Below are positions 1 to 7,951 of a stretch of 64,000 nucleotides of DNA, in pieces. Position 1 is the first letter of the stretch. Each line of letters opens with the position of its first letter. The translations under genes were made by a program, and so were the position numbers. Under the pieces are notes generated by a model. It was not told the origin of the DNA and ran no database searches. It was given only the letters and a program-made list of their open reading frames with translations. Source of the stretch: Paenarthrobacter nitroguajacolicus (GTDB taxonomy: Bacteria > Actinomycetota > Actinomycetes > Actinomycetales > Micrococcaceae); NCBI RefSeq assembly GCF_029952445.1, contig NZ_JAQPPK010000010.1, positions 62,001-126,000 of the forward strand, read 5' to 3'.

Positions 1-359
1 AACCCCACGGCGTCCTGGAATTCCTGGGGGATAAGTTGCACATTGTTGAGAGGCAGGCTGAGTCGGACTTGAAGAAGTTCAAGGAGTACATCGAGAAGCA
101 GGCACCAGAGACCGGCGCAGCCGGCGCAGCCGGGACCACAGGCACCGCGGGGACGGAACCCGGAGAGACCGGTGCCGCTGGGACCCCGCCGGTTATTGAC
201 CCCATCAACCACCCGTTCGACCAGACCAACGGACTGGCCGACGTCGATGGCGACTCGGATGGCACCGCCGAAAGCGATACCCGCAGCAAGGCTGAACGCG
301 GGGACGGCGACGGACCCGGAGCCATCCCACCCTTGGGCGGCACGCTCGGCCAGCACTGA
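1..359 (+). CDS. 3' end of an unidentified gene, Gly/Ala/Thr-rich tail
   Basis: The reading frame is open from the left edge of the window (first full codon at base 3), so this is the C-terminal end of a longer protein. A charged, helix-prone stretch (HIVERQAESDLKKFKEYIEK) is followed by a low-complexity tail of GAAG/GTTG-type repeats and then an acidic segment rich in Asp and Gly. The tail looks disordered. I do not recognise the family. The internal TTG at 36 is unlikely to be the true start because coding-like sequence continues upstream. Transcription probably ends at the strong inverted repeat that follows. Confidence 0.5.
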   Translation, partial: PHGVLEFLGDKLHIVERQAESDLKKFKEYIEKQAPETGAAGAAGTTGTAGTEPGETGAAGTPPVIDPINHPFDQTNGLADVDGDSDGTAESDTRSKAERGDGDGPGAIPPLGGTLGQH

Positions 360-375
360 CAGCAACGACTGACCG

Positions 376-438
376 CAACGCGGGGTCACTTTTGGCCCAT
401 AAAGGGCTTCCCGGAGGGCCAAAAGTGACCCCGCGTTG
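376..438. terminator. Bidirectional terminator-like 23-bp perfect inverted repeat
   Basis: Arms at 376-398 and 416-438 are exact reverse complements (23 bp) around a 17-base loop. The element sits between two convergent genes, the partial gene on plus and the rhamnogalacturonan lyase on minus, which fits a shared terminator. The stem is unusually long and GC-rich at its base, so it could also be a dispersed palindromic repeat that serves as a terminator. Confidence 0.75.
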
Positions 439-440
439 TC

Positions 441-2459
441 CTACTTTTTGCCGGTATAGACGACGGCGGGCATCGCCGGAGCCTGCATACCCTCACCAAT
501 GAAGAAGCTCGGGTGAGGCGGCTGGTTGTACGCCACGTTCTCCCGCGCCACGGCAGTGCGGTACATGGTGTCGTGCATCAGCGTCCTGAGGCGAACCTCA
601 GTGGGAGCCGTGGTGGTGTAGATCCGCAGTTCGGTGCTGTCGGTGGACGGCCACGCGATTTCCTCGCGCCAGTCACCAAGGATGTCCGCCTGGATGGACG
701 GGTTGCCCTTGGTGGTGTTGTTGCTGCGGGCACCGTCGGCGGTCAGGAGCCTGTCGCTGGTTTCGGTTTCCCAGTTCCACTTACTAATGGTTGGGACTCC
801 GCGGGAGAGGGTTGCGTCGTAATCGTGGTCGACGATCTCGCGCAGCAGATCCCCATCCCACCACGCCAGGAAGTTCGCAGCGGGGATGTTCTCGGCGATC
901 AGTTCACCCTTTGCAGACATCAGCTGCCCCTTCGGTGAATCCCAGGCAGCGGAACCTCCGACCGCCCAACCTTCAGCGCCCGCGTAGCGGGGATCGATGT
1001 CCCCCGCCGCGCCGCGACCTGTGTCCTTGATGGCGGGAATGCTCCAGAGAATTTCGCCCGTAGCGGCATCCCGGAATGTTGCTCCACGGTTGCCGCTTTG
1101 GCTCATGCTTTCGTGGACGGCAAACGTCTCCAGCCCCGGCCGGGACGGATCCAGGTCTCCGGTGTGGATGGCGTCGCCGTGGCCGAGCTTGGTGTTGTAC
1201 AGCGGCTGGCCGTTGTCATCAATGGTCATCGAGCCGAAGACGAACTCGTCCTTGCCGTCCTGGTCCACGTCTGCCACAGACAGGTTGTGGTTGCCTTGGC
1301 CCTTGTACTCGTCGCCGGCCTGGTTGGAATCGAAGGTCCAGCGCTTCACGAGCTTGCCGTTGACCAGGTCATAGGTCACCAGCACAGTGCGCGTGTAGTA
1401 GCCGCGACTAAACATCATGGACGGGTGTTCGCCGTCGAGATATGCCACCGCGGCGAGGAAACGGTCCACACGGTTGCCGTAGTTGTCGCCCCATGCAGCC
1501 ACGGATCCGCGCTCAGGCTCGTAGGCGACCGTGTCCATGATGGTTCCGGTCTCGCCCTTGAAGACGGTCAGGAACTCCGGGCCGGCAAGGACATAGCCAG
1601 CACTGTTGCGGTAGTCGGCGTTGGCATCGCCGATCACGGTTCCGGCGGCATCCTTGGTGCCATCCGCCGTCTTGAACGACACCTCGGCCTTGCCGTCGCC
1701 GTCGAAGTCGTACGCGAGGACCTGCGTGTAGTGCGCACCGGCGCGGATGTTGCGTCCCAGGTCGATGCGCCACAGCTTGGTGCCGTCCAGCTTGTACGCG
1801 TCCACGTAGACATTGCCGGTGTAGCCGGACTGCGAATTGTCCTTGGCGTTCGACGGCGACCATGTCTGGATGACCTCATACTTGCCGTCGCCGTCGAGGT
1901 CCGCGACGGTGGCGTCGTTGGCCGAGTAGGTGTAGGGCTTGCCGTCCGGCGTGACACCATCTGCCGGCTTGTCCAGCTTGATGGCCAGGTAGTTCTGCGC
2001 CAGCGGGGTCACTGCCTCGGTCAGCTTGTCCTGGCCCTGCCCGTTACCAACGGTTTTGATGACGTAGCTGGACGTTGCCGTGCCCGCGGGGTCCACGAAC
2101 ATGGTTGCGTTCCGGATGGGCTCCGGGGTGATGTTGACGCCGTCGCGCAACACCTGGAAACCGATGCTGTCCTTATCCAGGCCCAGCATGCGCCAGCTCA
2201 CCGTGACGCCCTGGTCCGTCAGGACGGCGACCGGCGCACGGTCAAGGTTCTCGACTTGGCGCTGCAGGGTGGGAGTCTTTGCGGCGTTGACGACGGCGGG
2301 ATGGTTGGCTTGCGCGGTTTGGGTGGGGGCTGCTTGCGCGAGCGGAACGCCCGTAAGCGCGATGGCGGCGGCAGCGAGGGAAGCCGAGGCCGCGAGTGGG
2401 ACCGCTTTCCAAGCACGGCTTCTGGAGTTTCGATAGGAACATTTCATGGTGTAAGCCAA
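441..2459 (-). CDS. Secreted rhamnogalacturonan lyase, PL11 (YesW-like)
   Basis: An extracellular polysaccharide lyase predicted to cleave the rhamnose-galacturonate backbone of pectin by beta-elimination. The N-terminus has a basic region, a hydrophobic core and an AQA-type signal-peptidase site about 40 residues in. The mature protein (VENLDRAPVAVLTDQGVTVSW onset, then repeated DLDGDGKYEV, DFDGDGKAEV and DVDQDGKDEF loops) matches the calcium-binding beta-propeller of PL11 enzymes; about 670 aa is normal for the family. I chose the TTG at 2459 because AAGGAG lies 7 nt upstream; an ATG at 2447 is the alternative, with poor spacing. Longer starts give an implausible N-terminus. LacI-type operator boxes lie upstream. 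Confidence 0.88.
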   Translation of the reverse strand: MAYTMKCSYRNSRSRAWKAVPLAASASLAAAAIALTGVPLAQAAPTQTAQANHPAVVNAAKTPTLQRQVENLDRAPVAVLTDQGVTVSWRMLGLDKDSIGFQVLRDGVNITPEPIRNATMFVDPAGTATSSYVIKTVGNGQGQDKLTEAVTPLAQNYLAIKLDKPADGVTPDGKPYTYSANDATVADLDGDGKYEVIQTWSPSNAKDNSQSGYTGNVYVDAYKLDGTKLWRIDLGRNIRAGAHYTQVLAYDFDGDGKAEVSFKTADGTKDAAGTVIGDANADYRNSAGYVLAGPEFLTVFKGETGTIMDTVAYEPERGSVAAWGDNYGNRVDRFLAAVAYLDGEHPSMMFSRGYYTRTVLVTYDLVNGKLVKRWTFDSNQAGDEYKGQGNHNLSVADVDQDGKDEFVFGSMTIDDNGQPLYNTKLGHGDAIHTGDLDPSRPGLETFAVHESMSQSGNRGATFRDAATGEILWSIPAIKDTGRGAAGDIDPRYAGAEGWAVGGSAAWDSPKGQLMSAKGELIAENIPAANFLAWWDGDLLREIVDHDYDATLSRGVPTISKWNWETETSDRLLTADGARSNNTTKGNPSIQADILGDWREEIAWPSTDSTELRIYTTTAPTEVRLRTLMHDTMYRTAVARENVAYNQPPHPSFFIGEGMQAPAMPAVVYTGKK

Positions 2460-2509
2460 AGAACATCTCCTTTGATGCTGGGCTGCAGGGGGTCTGCAGC
2501 CGCATAGAT

Positions 2510-2624
2510 TGGAACGTTTCACTACCGAAGCCAGCTGTGGATCTCCTGCTTGCGAGTGGTGGGTGTCGACAGAGAAAACGCTTTCCGCCAACAAGATTTA
2601 CCAGCGTTTCAACTGCCCGGTCAA
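2510..2624 (-). promoter_or_regulatory. Promoter and LacI-type operator boxes of the rhamnogalacturonan lyase
   Basis: Reading towards the lyase, TTGACC (2619-2624) and TAAATC (2595-2600) are 18 bp apart, a plausible -35/-10 pair. Three boxes with the CG-centred core of LacI-family operators are seen: AGCGTTTCAAC at 2603-2613, GAAAACGCTTTCC at 2574-2586 and TGGAACGTTTCAC at 2510-2522. One overlaps the spacer and two lie downstream of the -10, positions suited to repression. The regulator is not adjacent. Confidence 0.5.
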
Positions 2625-2689
2625 GGGTTTGACAGGAAATTACTGTGAGTTTTCGGTTCTTGATGTTCACTTTTGTGCCGCCCCCGCCA

Positions 2690-2830
2690 CCCTCTCACCA
2701 AACACTCCTCCCCCACCGACCCTCTCTCACCAAACACCCCCACCCCACCGACCCTCTCCCACCAAACACCCCCACCCCACCGACCCTCTCCCACCAAACA
2801 CCCCCACCCCACCGACCCTCTCTCACCAAA
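2690..2830. repeat. 32-bp tandem repeat array 1 (CT/C-rich)
   Basis: Units start at 2690, 2720, 2752, 2784 and 2816, giving periods of 30, 32, 32 and 32 bases; the last copy is partial. Each begins CCCTCTC and contains CACCAAA followed by a C/A-rich run. ORFs across it give only proline-rich low-complexity translations, so it is treated as non-coding. Its core is the reverse complement of the core of array 2. Confidence 0.85.
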
Positions 2831-2859
2831 GCCAAGGGAGCCGTCCGCGGGGCGACCCG

Positions 2860-3010
2860 TTTGGTGATAGAGGATCGCCCCCCAAGGGGCGCTTTGGTGA
2901 TAGAGGATCGCCCCCAAGGGGCGCTTTGGTGATAGAGGATCGCCCCCAAGGGGCGCTTTGGTGATAGAGGATCAGCCCGAAGGGGCGGTTTGGTGATAGA
3001 GGATCGGGGG
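2860..3010. repeat. 32-bp tandem repeat array 2, mirror of array 1
   Basis: Five copies of TTTGGTGATAGAGGAT start at 2860, 2893, 2925, 2957 and 2989 (periods 33, 32, 32, 32). Each is followed by a short GC hairpin-like CGCCCC-AAGGGGCG segment, degenerate in the last copies. The unit length equals that of array 1, and the core (TTTGGTGA-N-AGAGG) is the array 1 core in inverse orientation. It ends about 100 bases before the permease gene. Confidence 0.85.
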
Positions 3011-3114
3011 GTCGCGTTAAGGTCTCGTCAAGAATCCTTCCCTGCCGATATCAGGCACCCTGCGCGGTGCTATGTTCAGCTCAGACTCACGAGCGTAGGG
3101 CTGGGAGGGCACCC

Positions 3115-5091
3115 ATGACCACGTTAAGCAGACCGCCGGCAGACCCCTCGGCACCCAGGCCGGGGGGCTGGACATCATTCCGGACATGGCTGCTGTTCGG
3201 CCTGCAGGACAGCAAAGGGCACCACCAGGGCCCCGGCGGTGTCAGTGCTGCCCACGAGAAGAAACACCATTGGTGGCAGGTCATGTGCCTGACGGGTGTG
3301 GACTACTTCTCCACACTGGGTTACCAGCCTGCCATTGCCGCTTTGGCCGCGGGCGTGATCTCGCCCTTGGCCACCATCGTGCTGGTTGCCGTGACCTTGC
3401 TCGGTGCGCTCCCGGTCTACCGGCGCGTGGCCGGCGAGAGCCATCGGGGCGAGGGCTCCATCGCCATGCTGGAACGATTGCTCCCCCGGTGGGGCGGCAA
3501 ACTACTGGTCCTGGTCCTGCTGGGCTTTGCCGCCACCGACTTCATGATCACCATGACCCTTTCGGCCGCTGACGCCACGGCCCACCTGATCCAGAACCCG
3601 GTGATGCCGTCCTGGCTGCAGGGTCAGAACGTGTTGGTGACCTTGTTTCTCCTGGCACTCCTGGCCGCCGTGTTCCTGCGCGGTTTCAAGGAAGCGATCG
3701 GCATCGCCGTCGTGCTTGTGGTCATCTATCTGGGACTCAACGTGGTGGTCGTAGCCACCACAGTGGTGGAAGTCCTGACCCACCCCACCGCTGTGGGTGA
3801 TTGGTGGCAACTGCTGTGGACCTCGCACGGCAACCCGCTCATGGCCGTGGCCATCGCCTGCATCGTCTTCCCAAAACTCGCTCTGGGCCTCTCCGGATTC
3901 GAAACGGGTGTGGCCGTGATGCCGCAGGTGCAGGGAGACCCGGACGACACCGATGCCAGGCCAACAGGACGCATCCGTGGAACCCGGCGGATGCTGACCA
4001 CGGCTGCGCTGATCATGAGCTCGTTCCTGATCACCTCCAGCTTCACTACGGTGGTCCTCATTCCCGAACGCGAGTTCGAAGCCGGTGGCCAGGCGAACGG
4101 CCGTGCCCTCGCGTTCCTCGCCCACGAGTACCTCGGCCTTGGATTCGGCACTGTATATGACCTCAGCACCATCGCGATCCTGTGGTTCGCCGGGGCTTCC
4201 GCCATGGCCGGCCTGCTGAATCTGGTCCCGCGCTACCTACCCCGCTACGGAATGGCCCCCGATTGGGCAAAGGCAGTCCGGCCCTTGGTTCTCGTGTTCA
4301 CGCTGGTCGGGTTCTTCATCACTATTGTCTTCAACGCCGACGTCGACGCCCAGGGCGGCGCCTACGCCACCGGCGTCCTGGTGTTGATGACGTCAGCCGC
4401 CGTGGCAGTGACACTGTCCACCCGCCGTCGTCATCAACGCAAACGCATGGTCGGCTACGGTGCCATTGCCACCGTCTTCGTTTACACCACGGTGGCCAAC
4501 ATCGTCGAGCGCCCGGAAGGCATCCGGATTGCGGCAATATTCATCGCGGGCATCATCGGCATTTCGTTGTTGTCCCGGGTTCGCCGATCGTTCGAGCTGC
4601 ATGCCACGCATGTCCACATGGATGGAAGTGCGCTGGAATTCATCCTCGACGACGGCGGCGGGCCGATCAGGCTAATTGCCCACGAACCGCGCCGGCTGAC
4701 GGCGGAGGCGTACCGGGAGAAGCTGGTCTCGGCCATCGAGGTCAGCCATCTCCCGCTCAATTACCACGGCCTTTTCCTGGAAGTCGTGCTGGACGACACC
4801 TCCGATTTCGAGACCGAACTCTACGTGACTGGCATCGAACGGCACGGCTACAGGATCCTCGAAGTCCATGGGCCCGTGGTGGCGAACACCATCGCCTCGG
4901 TCCTCCTGCACATCCGTGACGTCACGGGCTTGATGCCCCACATCTATTTCCGCTGGACAGAGGGCAACCCGATCACCAACCTGCTGCGGTTCCTGTTCCT
5001 GGGCGAGGGTGAGATTGCCCCGGTAACCCGCGAAGTCCTCAGGGAAGCAGAACCGGACGTAAGCCGGCGTCCATGGGTCCACGTCGGTTGA
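3115..5091 (+). CDS. APC-superfamily amino acid/cation permease
   Basis: A polytopic inner-membrane transporter of the amino acid-polyamine-organocation superfamily, 658 aa, with about 11-12 hydrophobic segments between residues 60 and 500 and a soluble C-terminal region of about 150 residues. The [13 protein letters not shown] segment near residue 60 matches the unwound first helix of APC transporters; substrate cannot be read from the sequence. The C-terminal extension resembles those of larger APC/KUP-like proteins. I chose ATG 3115 with GGGAGGG upstream; the GTG/TTG-type start at 3067 lacks a ribosome site. It has no operon partner. Confidence 0.75.
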   Translation: MTTLSRPPADPSAPRPGGWTSFRTWLLFGLQDSKGHHQGPGGVSAAHEKKHHWWQVMCLTGVDYFSTLGYQPAIAALAAGVISPLATIVLVAVTLLGALPVYRRVAGESHRGEGSIAMLERLLPRWGGKLLVLVLLGFAATDFMITMTLSAADATAHLIQNPVMPSWLQGQNVLVTLFLLALLAAVFLRGFKEAIGIAVVLVVIYLGLNVVVVATTVVEVLTHPTAVGDWWQLLWTSHGNPLMAVAIACIVFPKLALGLSGFETGVAVMPQVQGDPDDTDARPTGRIRGTRRMLTTAALIMSSFLITSSFTTVVLIPEREFEAGGQANGRALAFLAHEYLGLGFGTVYDLSTIAILWFAGASAMAGLLNLVPRYLPRYGMAPDWAKAVRPLVLVFTLVGFFITIVFNADVDAQGGAYATGVLVLMTSAAVAVTLSTRRRHQRKRMVGYGAIATVFVYTTVANIVERPEGIRIAAIFIAGIIGISLLSRVRRSFELHATHVHMDGSALEFILDDGGGPIRLIAHEPRRLTAEAYREKLVSAIEVSHLPLNYHGLFLEVVLDDTSDFETELYVTGIERHGYRILEVHGPVVANTIASVLLHIRDVTGLMPHIYFRWTEGNPITNLLRFLFLGEGEIAPVTREVLREAEPDVSRRPWVHVG

Positions 5092-5108
5092 GCGGCGTCG
5101 GGCAGCCA

Positions 5109-5155
5109 AGGGAGGCACAGCTCCAGGGAGACACGGCTCCAGGGAGGCACGGCCA
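5109..5155. repeat. Short direct repeat downstream of the permease gene
   Basis: Three imperfect copies of a 14-15 base unit (GGGAGGCACAGCTCCA, GGGAGACACGGCTCCA, GGGAGGCACGGC) lie end to end just after the permease stop codon. No function is evident. Confidence 0.6.
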
Positions 5156-5232
5156 TTACCCGTAAGGGGCGTCACTCCCCCAGCGGCGGGGAGTAGCGTT
5201 CAGTTGGATAGGTCATCCATGAAAGGAACATC

Positions 5233-6063
5233 ATGACTACCTGGCTCATCACAGGCTGCTCCACCGGACTCGGCCGCGCACTGGCCCAAGCAGTCCTCGC
5301 GAAAGGCGATAACGCCGTCGTCACCGCCCGCGACACCGCAACCCTGCAGGATCTCGCCGCGGAATTTCCGACGACGGCACTCGCCGTGGCGCTCGACGTC
5401 ACCGAACAGTCGCAGGTGGACGCGGCCGTTCGGCAGGCCGAGGAGCGATTCGGCAGCGTGGACGTCCTGGTCAACAACGCCGGGTACGGCTACCGCGCTG
5501 CCATTGAAGAGGGCGACGACGCCGACGTCCGGACGCTGTTCGACACCAATGTCTTCGGTCCCGTTGCCATGATCAAGGCCGTCCTGCCAGGCATGCGTTC
5601 CCGGCGATCGGGTGCGATTGTAAACATCTCCTCGATCGGCGCCAGGATCTGTCCGCCCGGTTCGGGCTACTACTCGGCAACAAAGGCCGCGTTGGAAGGC
5701 ATCTCCGGTTCACTCAAGAAGGAGTTGGAGCCTCTGGGAATCTCCGTGACGGCCGTGGAACCGGGTGGTTTCAGGACGGATTTCGCGGGGCGCTCCCTCA
5801 CCCAGTCGGCGAAGGCCATCGACGATTACGCAGAGACGGCAGGCAAGCGGCGCAAGGAAAACGACACGATCCACGGCACGCAGCAAGGCAATCCGGACAA
5901 GGCCGCCGAGGTAATAATCAGCGCTGTGGAAGCCGAGCAAACGCCCGCTTTCCTGCTCCTTGGAGCGGACGCCGTCTATGCCTACGACGCCGTGGAGGAA
6001 GCCATGCGCGCTGAGGTCGACCGCTGGCGGGAACACAGCGCCGGCACCGGTTACACGGAGTAA
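5233..6063 (+). CDS. SDR family NAD(P)-dependent oxidoreductase
   Basis: A classical short-chain dehydrogenase of 276 aa with a Rossmann fold. The cofactor motif TGCSTGLG is at residues 8-15, NNAG in the middle (about residue 85) and the catalytic YYSATK near residue 150, preceded by the active-site Ser in NISSIGA. The PGGFRTDF segment following the active site is typical of the subgroup with a PG-x-x-x-T motif. Substrate unknown. ATG 5233 has AAAGGA upstream. Monocistronic, between the permease and a tiny gene. Confidence 0.88.
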   Translation: MTTWLITGCSTGLGRALAQAVLAKGDNAVVTARDTATLQDLAAEFPTTALAVALDVTEQSQVDAAVRQAEERFGSVDVLVNNAGYGYRAAIEEGDDADVRTLFDTNVFGPVAMIKAVLPGMRSRRSGAIVNISSIGARICPPGSGYYSATKAALEGISGSLKKELEPLGISVTAVEPGGFRTDFAGRSLTQSAKAIDDYAETAGKRRKENDTIHGTQQGNPDKAAEVIISAVEAEQTPAFLLLGADAVYAYDAVEEAMRAEVDRWREHSAGTGYTE

Positions 6064-6243
6064 CAAGGAACGTGTAATCGGTCACACTTGGCTGGATTCG
6101 CTTGTCAATCACGGTGGGCAGCATGAACCATGAATGAGGGAATCCGTTCCCATACAAGCTGAATCAGCAATCCTCACCGACGAGGATGCGGCCCCGGGCG
6201 AAGAGGCTTGGGGCTGTCAACAGCCTGAGTGAAAGTACTGACA

Positions 6244-6414
6244 ATGACGACACATACTGACTCCATCACGCTGAAAATCTGGGACAAGTCGGCCATCGAC
6301 CACACCATCGATGCCGCCATCCAGTCCCTCTCCCACCGCGCTGCCGCAGAAAACTGCGGAATCGCCGTGACCCTCAGCGGACCGAAAACCTTCACGGTCA
6401 GCCTGAGCCGCTAA
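6244..6414 (+). CDS. Small conserved-looking protein, function unknown
   Basis: A 56-aa soluble protein without signal peptide or membrane segment. It starts TTHTDSITLKIWDKSAIDH and ends in a beta-strand-like TVSLSR. I do not recognise the family. ATG 6244 was chosen; an in-frame GTG at 6229 would add five residues. A textbook terminator follows 12 bases after the stop, which supports a real short transcript. Confidence 0.5.
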   Translation: MTTHTDSITLKIWDKSAIDHTIDAAIQSLSHRAAAENCGIAVTLSGPKTFTVSLSR

Positions 6415-6426
6415 GCAGCTCGAAAC

Positions 6427-6476
6427 AAACGCAAGAGGACGACGCCGGGACCTCCCGGCGTCGTCCTCTTGCGTTT
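6427..6476. terminator. Long perfect hairpin terminator
   Basis: A 24-bp perfect stem (arms 6427-6450 and 6453-6476) with a 2-base loop, ending in a short T run on plus. It closes the small gene at 6244 and isolates the GT2 gene downstream. Confidence 0.85.
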
Positions 6477-6621
6477 AATCCTCACCGCAGATTGCGTGAG
6501 GCTTCAAGCAAACCCTGAGCAAACCTTGATTTTTCCTTGACGGTTTCCCTGCGCATTTCTTGCGTTGGCGTTGGAACTCTAAATGAGACAACGCTTTCAA
6601 CGCAGGAACGGAGGGGTCACC

Positions 6622-7752
6622 ATGCTCACCGCGAACACAGTCCAGACAGACGCGCCGGACACGGCCGCCGCGCCGCGCCGGTCCCACCGTGCCGCCGGGG
6701 GCGTGGTTACCGTGCTGGTTCCGGCCCACAACGAATCCGCCGGCATCACCGAAACGCTCGTCTCGCTGAACAACCAGACCCACCGCCCGGACCGAGTGAT
6801 CGTCGTGGCAGACAACTGCACGGACGACACTGAAGAACTCGCGCTGGCCCAAGGGGCCGAGGTCATCCGGACAGTGGGAAACAAGGACAAGAAGGCCGGG
6901 GCCCTGAATTTTGCCCTCAGCCGGTTGCTTCCCGACGCCGACCCCGAGGACCTGATCCTGGTCCAGGACGCCGACTCCCAGCTTGCCCTCGACTTCATCG
7001 CGAACGCCACCCAAAACCTGCTCACCGACGATCTGCTCGGCGCGGTAGGCGGTGTCTTCAGTGGCGGTCCCGGAGGCGGCTTCGTAGGACATCTCCAGCG
7101 CAACGAATACGCCCGCTACGCCCGGGATGTGAAGCGTCTGCACGGTAAGTGCCTGGTGGTGACCGGGACCGCGGCCCTATTCCGGGTCAAGACACTGCGT
7201 GATGTCGCCGCCGCCCGTCTCAAAGGCACGCTCCCTCCCGGCAACGGCAAGGGCGGCATCTACGATACGTCCGTCCTCACCGAGGACAACGAACTCTCCT
7301 TCGCCCTGCTGACACTGGGCTACCGCATAGCTTCGCCGGCCAACTGCACGCTGGTCACCGAGGTCATGCCCACGTGGCGTGAGCTGTGGGCACAACGGCT
7401 CCGGTGGAAGCGGGGCGCAGTGGAGAACTGCGTGCAATACGGGTGGACCAAAGTGACCAGGCCCTACTGGGGCCGACAGTTCCTTTCCATGATCGGCGTC
7501 GTAGTGACGCTGGCCTACTTTGGTTCCATCCTGTTCGCGCTTATTTCAGGGATGGGTTTGAACCTCCAGCCCTTCTGGATTGCAGTCACCGGCATCTTCA
7601 TCCTCGAACGCATAGTCACTGTGCGGTTCCGGGGCTGGAGGTACATGCTGCTGGCCGCAACCATGTACGAAACAGTGATCGACATCTTCCTCCAGGCTGT
7701 CCACGCCAAGGCCTACCTGGACGCAGCACTTAATAGAAAGAAAGTTTGGTAA
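6622..7752 (+). CDS. GT2 family membrane glycosyltransferase
   Basis: A processive-type glycosyltransferase family 2 enzyme of 376 aa. The GT-A domain begins VTVLVPAHNESAG; the nucleotide-sugar/metal motif is DAD (in LVQDADSQ), the acceptor-side acidic motif is TEDNE and the QRLRW motif follows, an arrangement seen in cellulose/hyaluronan-synthase-like enzymes. At least two C-terminal membrane helices are present. Predicted to polymerise or add sugars at the membrane; donor unknown. ATG 6622 follows GGAGGGG; the ATG at 6583 lacks a good site. The tiny LAXTG gene follows after 7 bases, so the two are probably co-transcribed. Confidence 0.82.
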   Translation: MLTANTVQTDAPDTAAAPRRSHRAAGGVVTVLVPAHNESAGITETLVSLNNQTHRPDRVIVVADNCTDDTEELALAQGAEVIRTVGNKDKKAGALNFALSRLLPDADPEDLILVQDADSQLALDFIANATQNLLTDDLLGAVGGVFSGGPGGGFVGHLQRNEYARYARDVKRLHGKCLVVTGTAALFRVKTLRDVAAARLKGTLPPGNGKGGIYDTSVLTEDNELSFALLTLGYRIASPANCTLVTEVMPTWRELWAQRLRWKRGAVENCVQYGWTKVTRPYWGRQFLSMIGVVVTLAYFGSILFALISGMGLNLQPFWIAVTGIFILERIVTVRFRGWRYMLLAATMYETVIDIFLQAVHAKAYLDAALNRKKVW

Positions 7753-7759
7753 TCGACTC

Positions 7760-7951
7760 ATGTACAACAGCCCCGTAACTCCCGCCGCTGGAGCAGCCGC
7801 AGCCGGAATGGGATCCGGAACGCTCGCCTTGACCGGCGCAGGCGACCTTTTCTGGTTTGCCTTGGCCGCCTTCGCCATGCTGGCGTTGGGACTCGCGATC
7901 AAGAGAATAGTTCCCGTCCGGGCACAGAAGAACCTGCCATCCGCCTCCTAA
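7760..7951 (+). CDS. 63-aa membrane protein with LAXTG-type sorting signal
   Basis: The protein is almost entirely a sorting signal: a Pro/Ala/Gly-rich start, then LALTGAG at about residues 22-28, one hydrophobic helix of about 20 residues and a basic tail (KRIVPVRAQKN). LAXTG is the motif known for class E sortases of actinobacteria. No N-terminal signal peptide is visible, so either the single helix inserts alone or the protein is not surface-displayed. It lies 7 bases after the GT2 gene, and its stop overlaps the stop of the convergent GH16 gene. No sortase is present in the window. Confidence 0.6.
   Translation: MYNSPVTPAAGAAAAGMGSGTLALTGAGDLFWFALAAFAMLALGLAIKRIVPVRAQKNLPSAS

Noticed and set aside
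1098..2507. 469-aa plus-strand frame across the rhamnogalacturonan lyase
   Set aside because: Antisense to a gene with clear domains; low-complexity Val/Ala/Gly/His translation typical of a shadow frame in high-GC DNA.
2509..2964. Proline-rich frames in the 32-bp arrays
   Set aside because: Translations only mirror the tandem repeat and exist on both strands, so no coding evidence.
2690..3010. CRISPR array
   Set aside because: The 32-bp units are contiguous and almost identical, with no unique spacers and no cas genes.
3067..3114. Longer N-terminus for the permease from 3067
   Set aside because: No ribosome site and a polar, unrelated start; GGGAGGG precedes ATG 3115.
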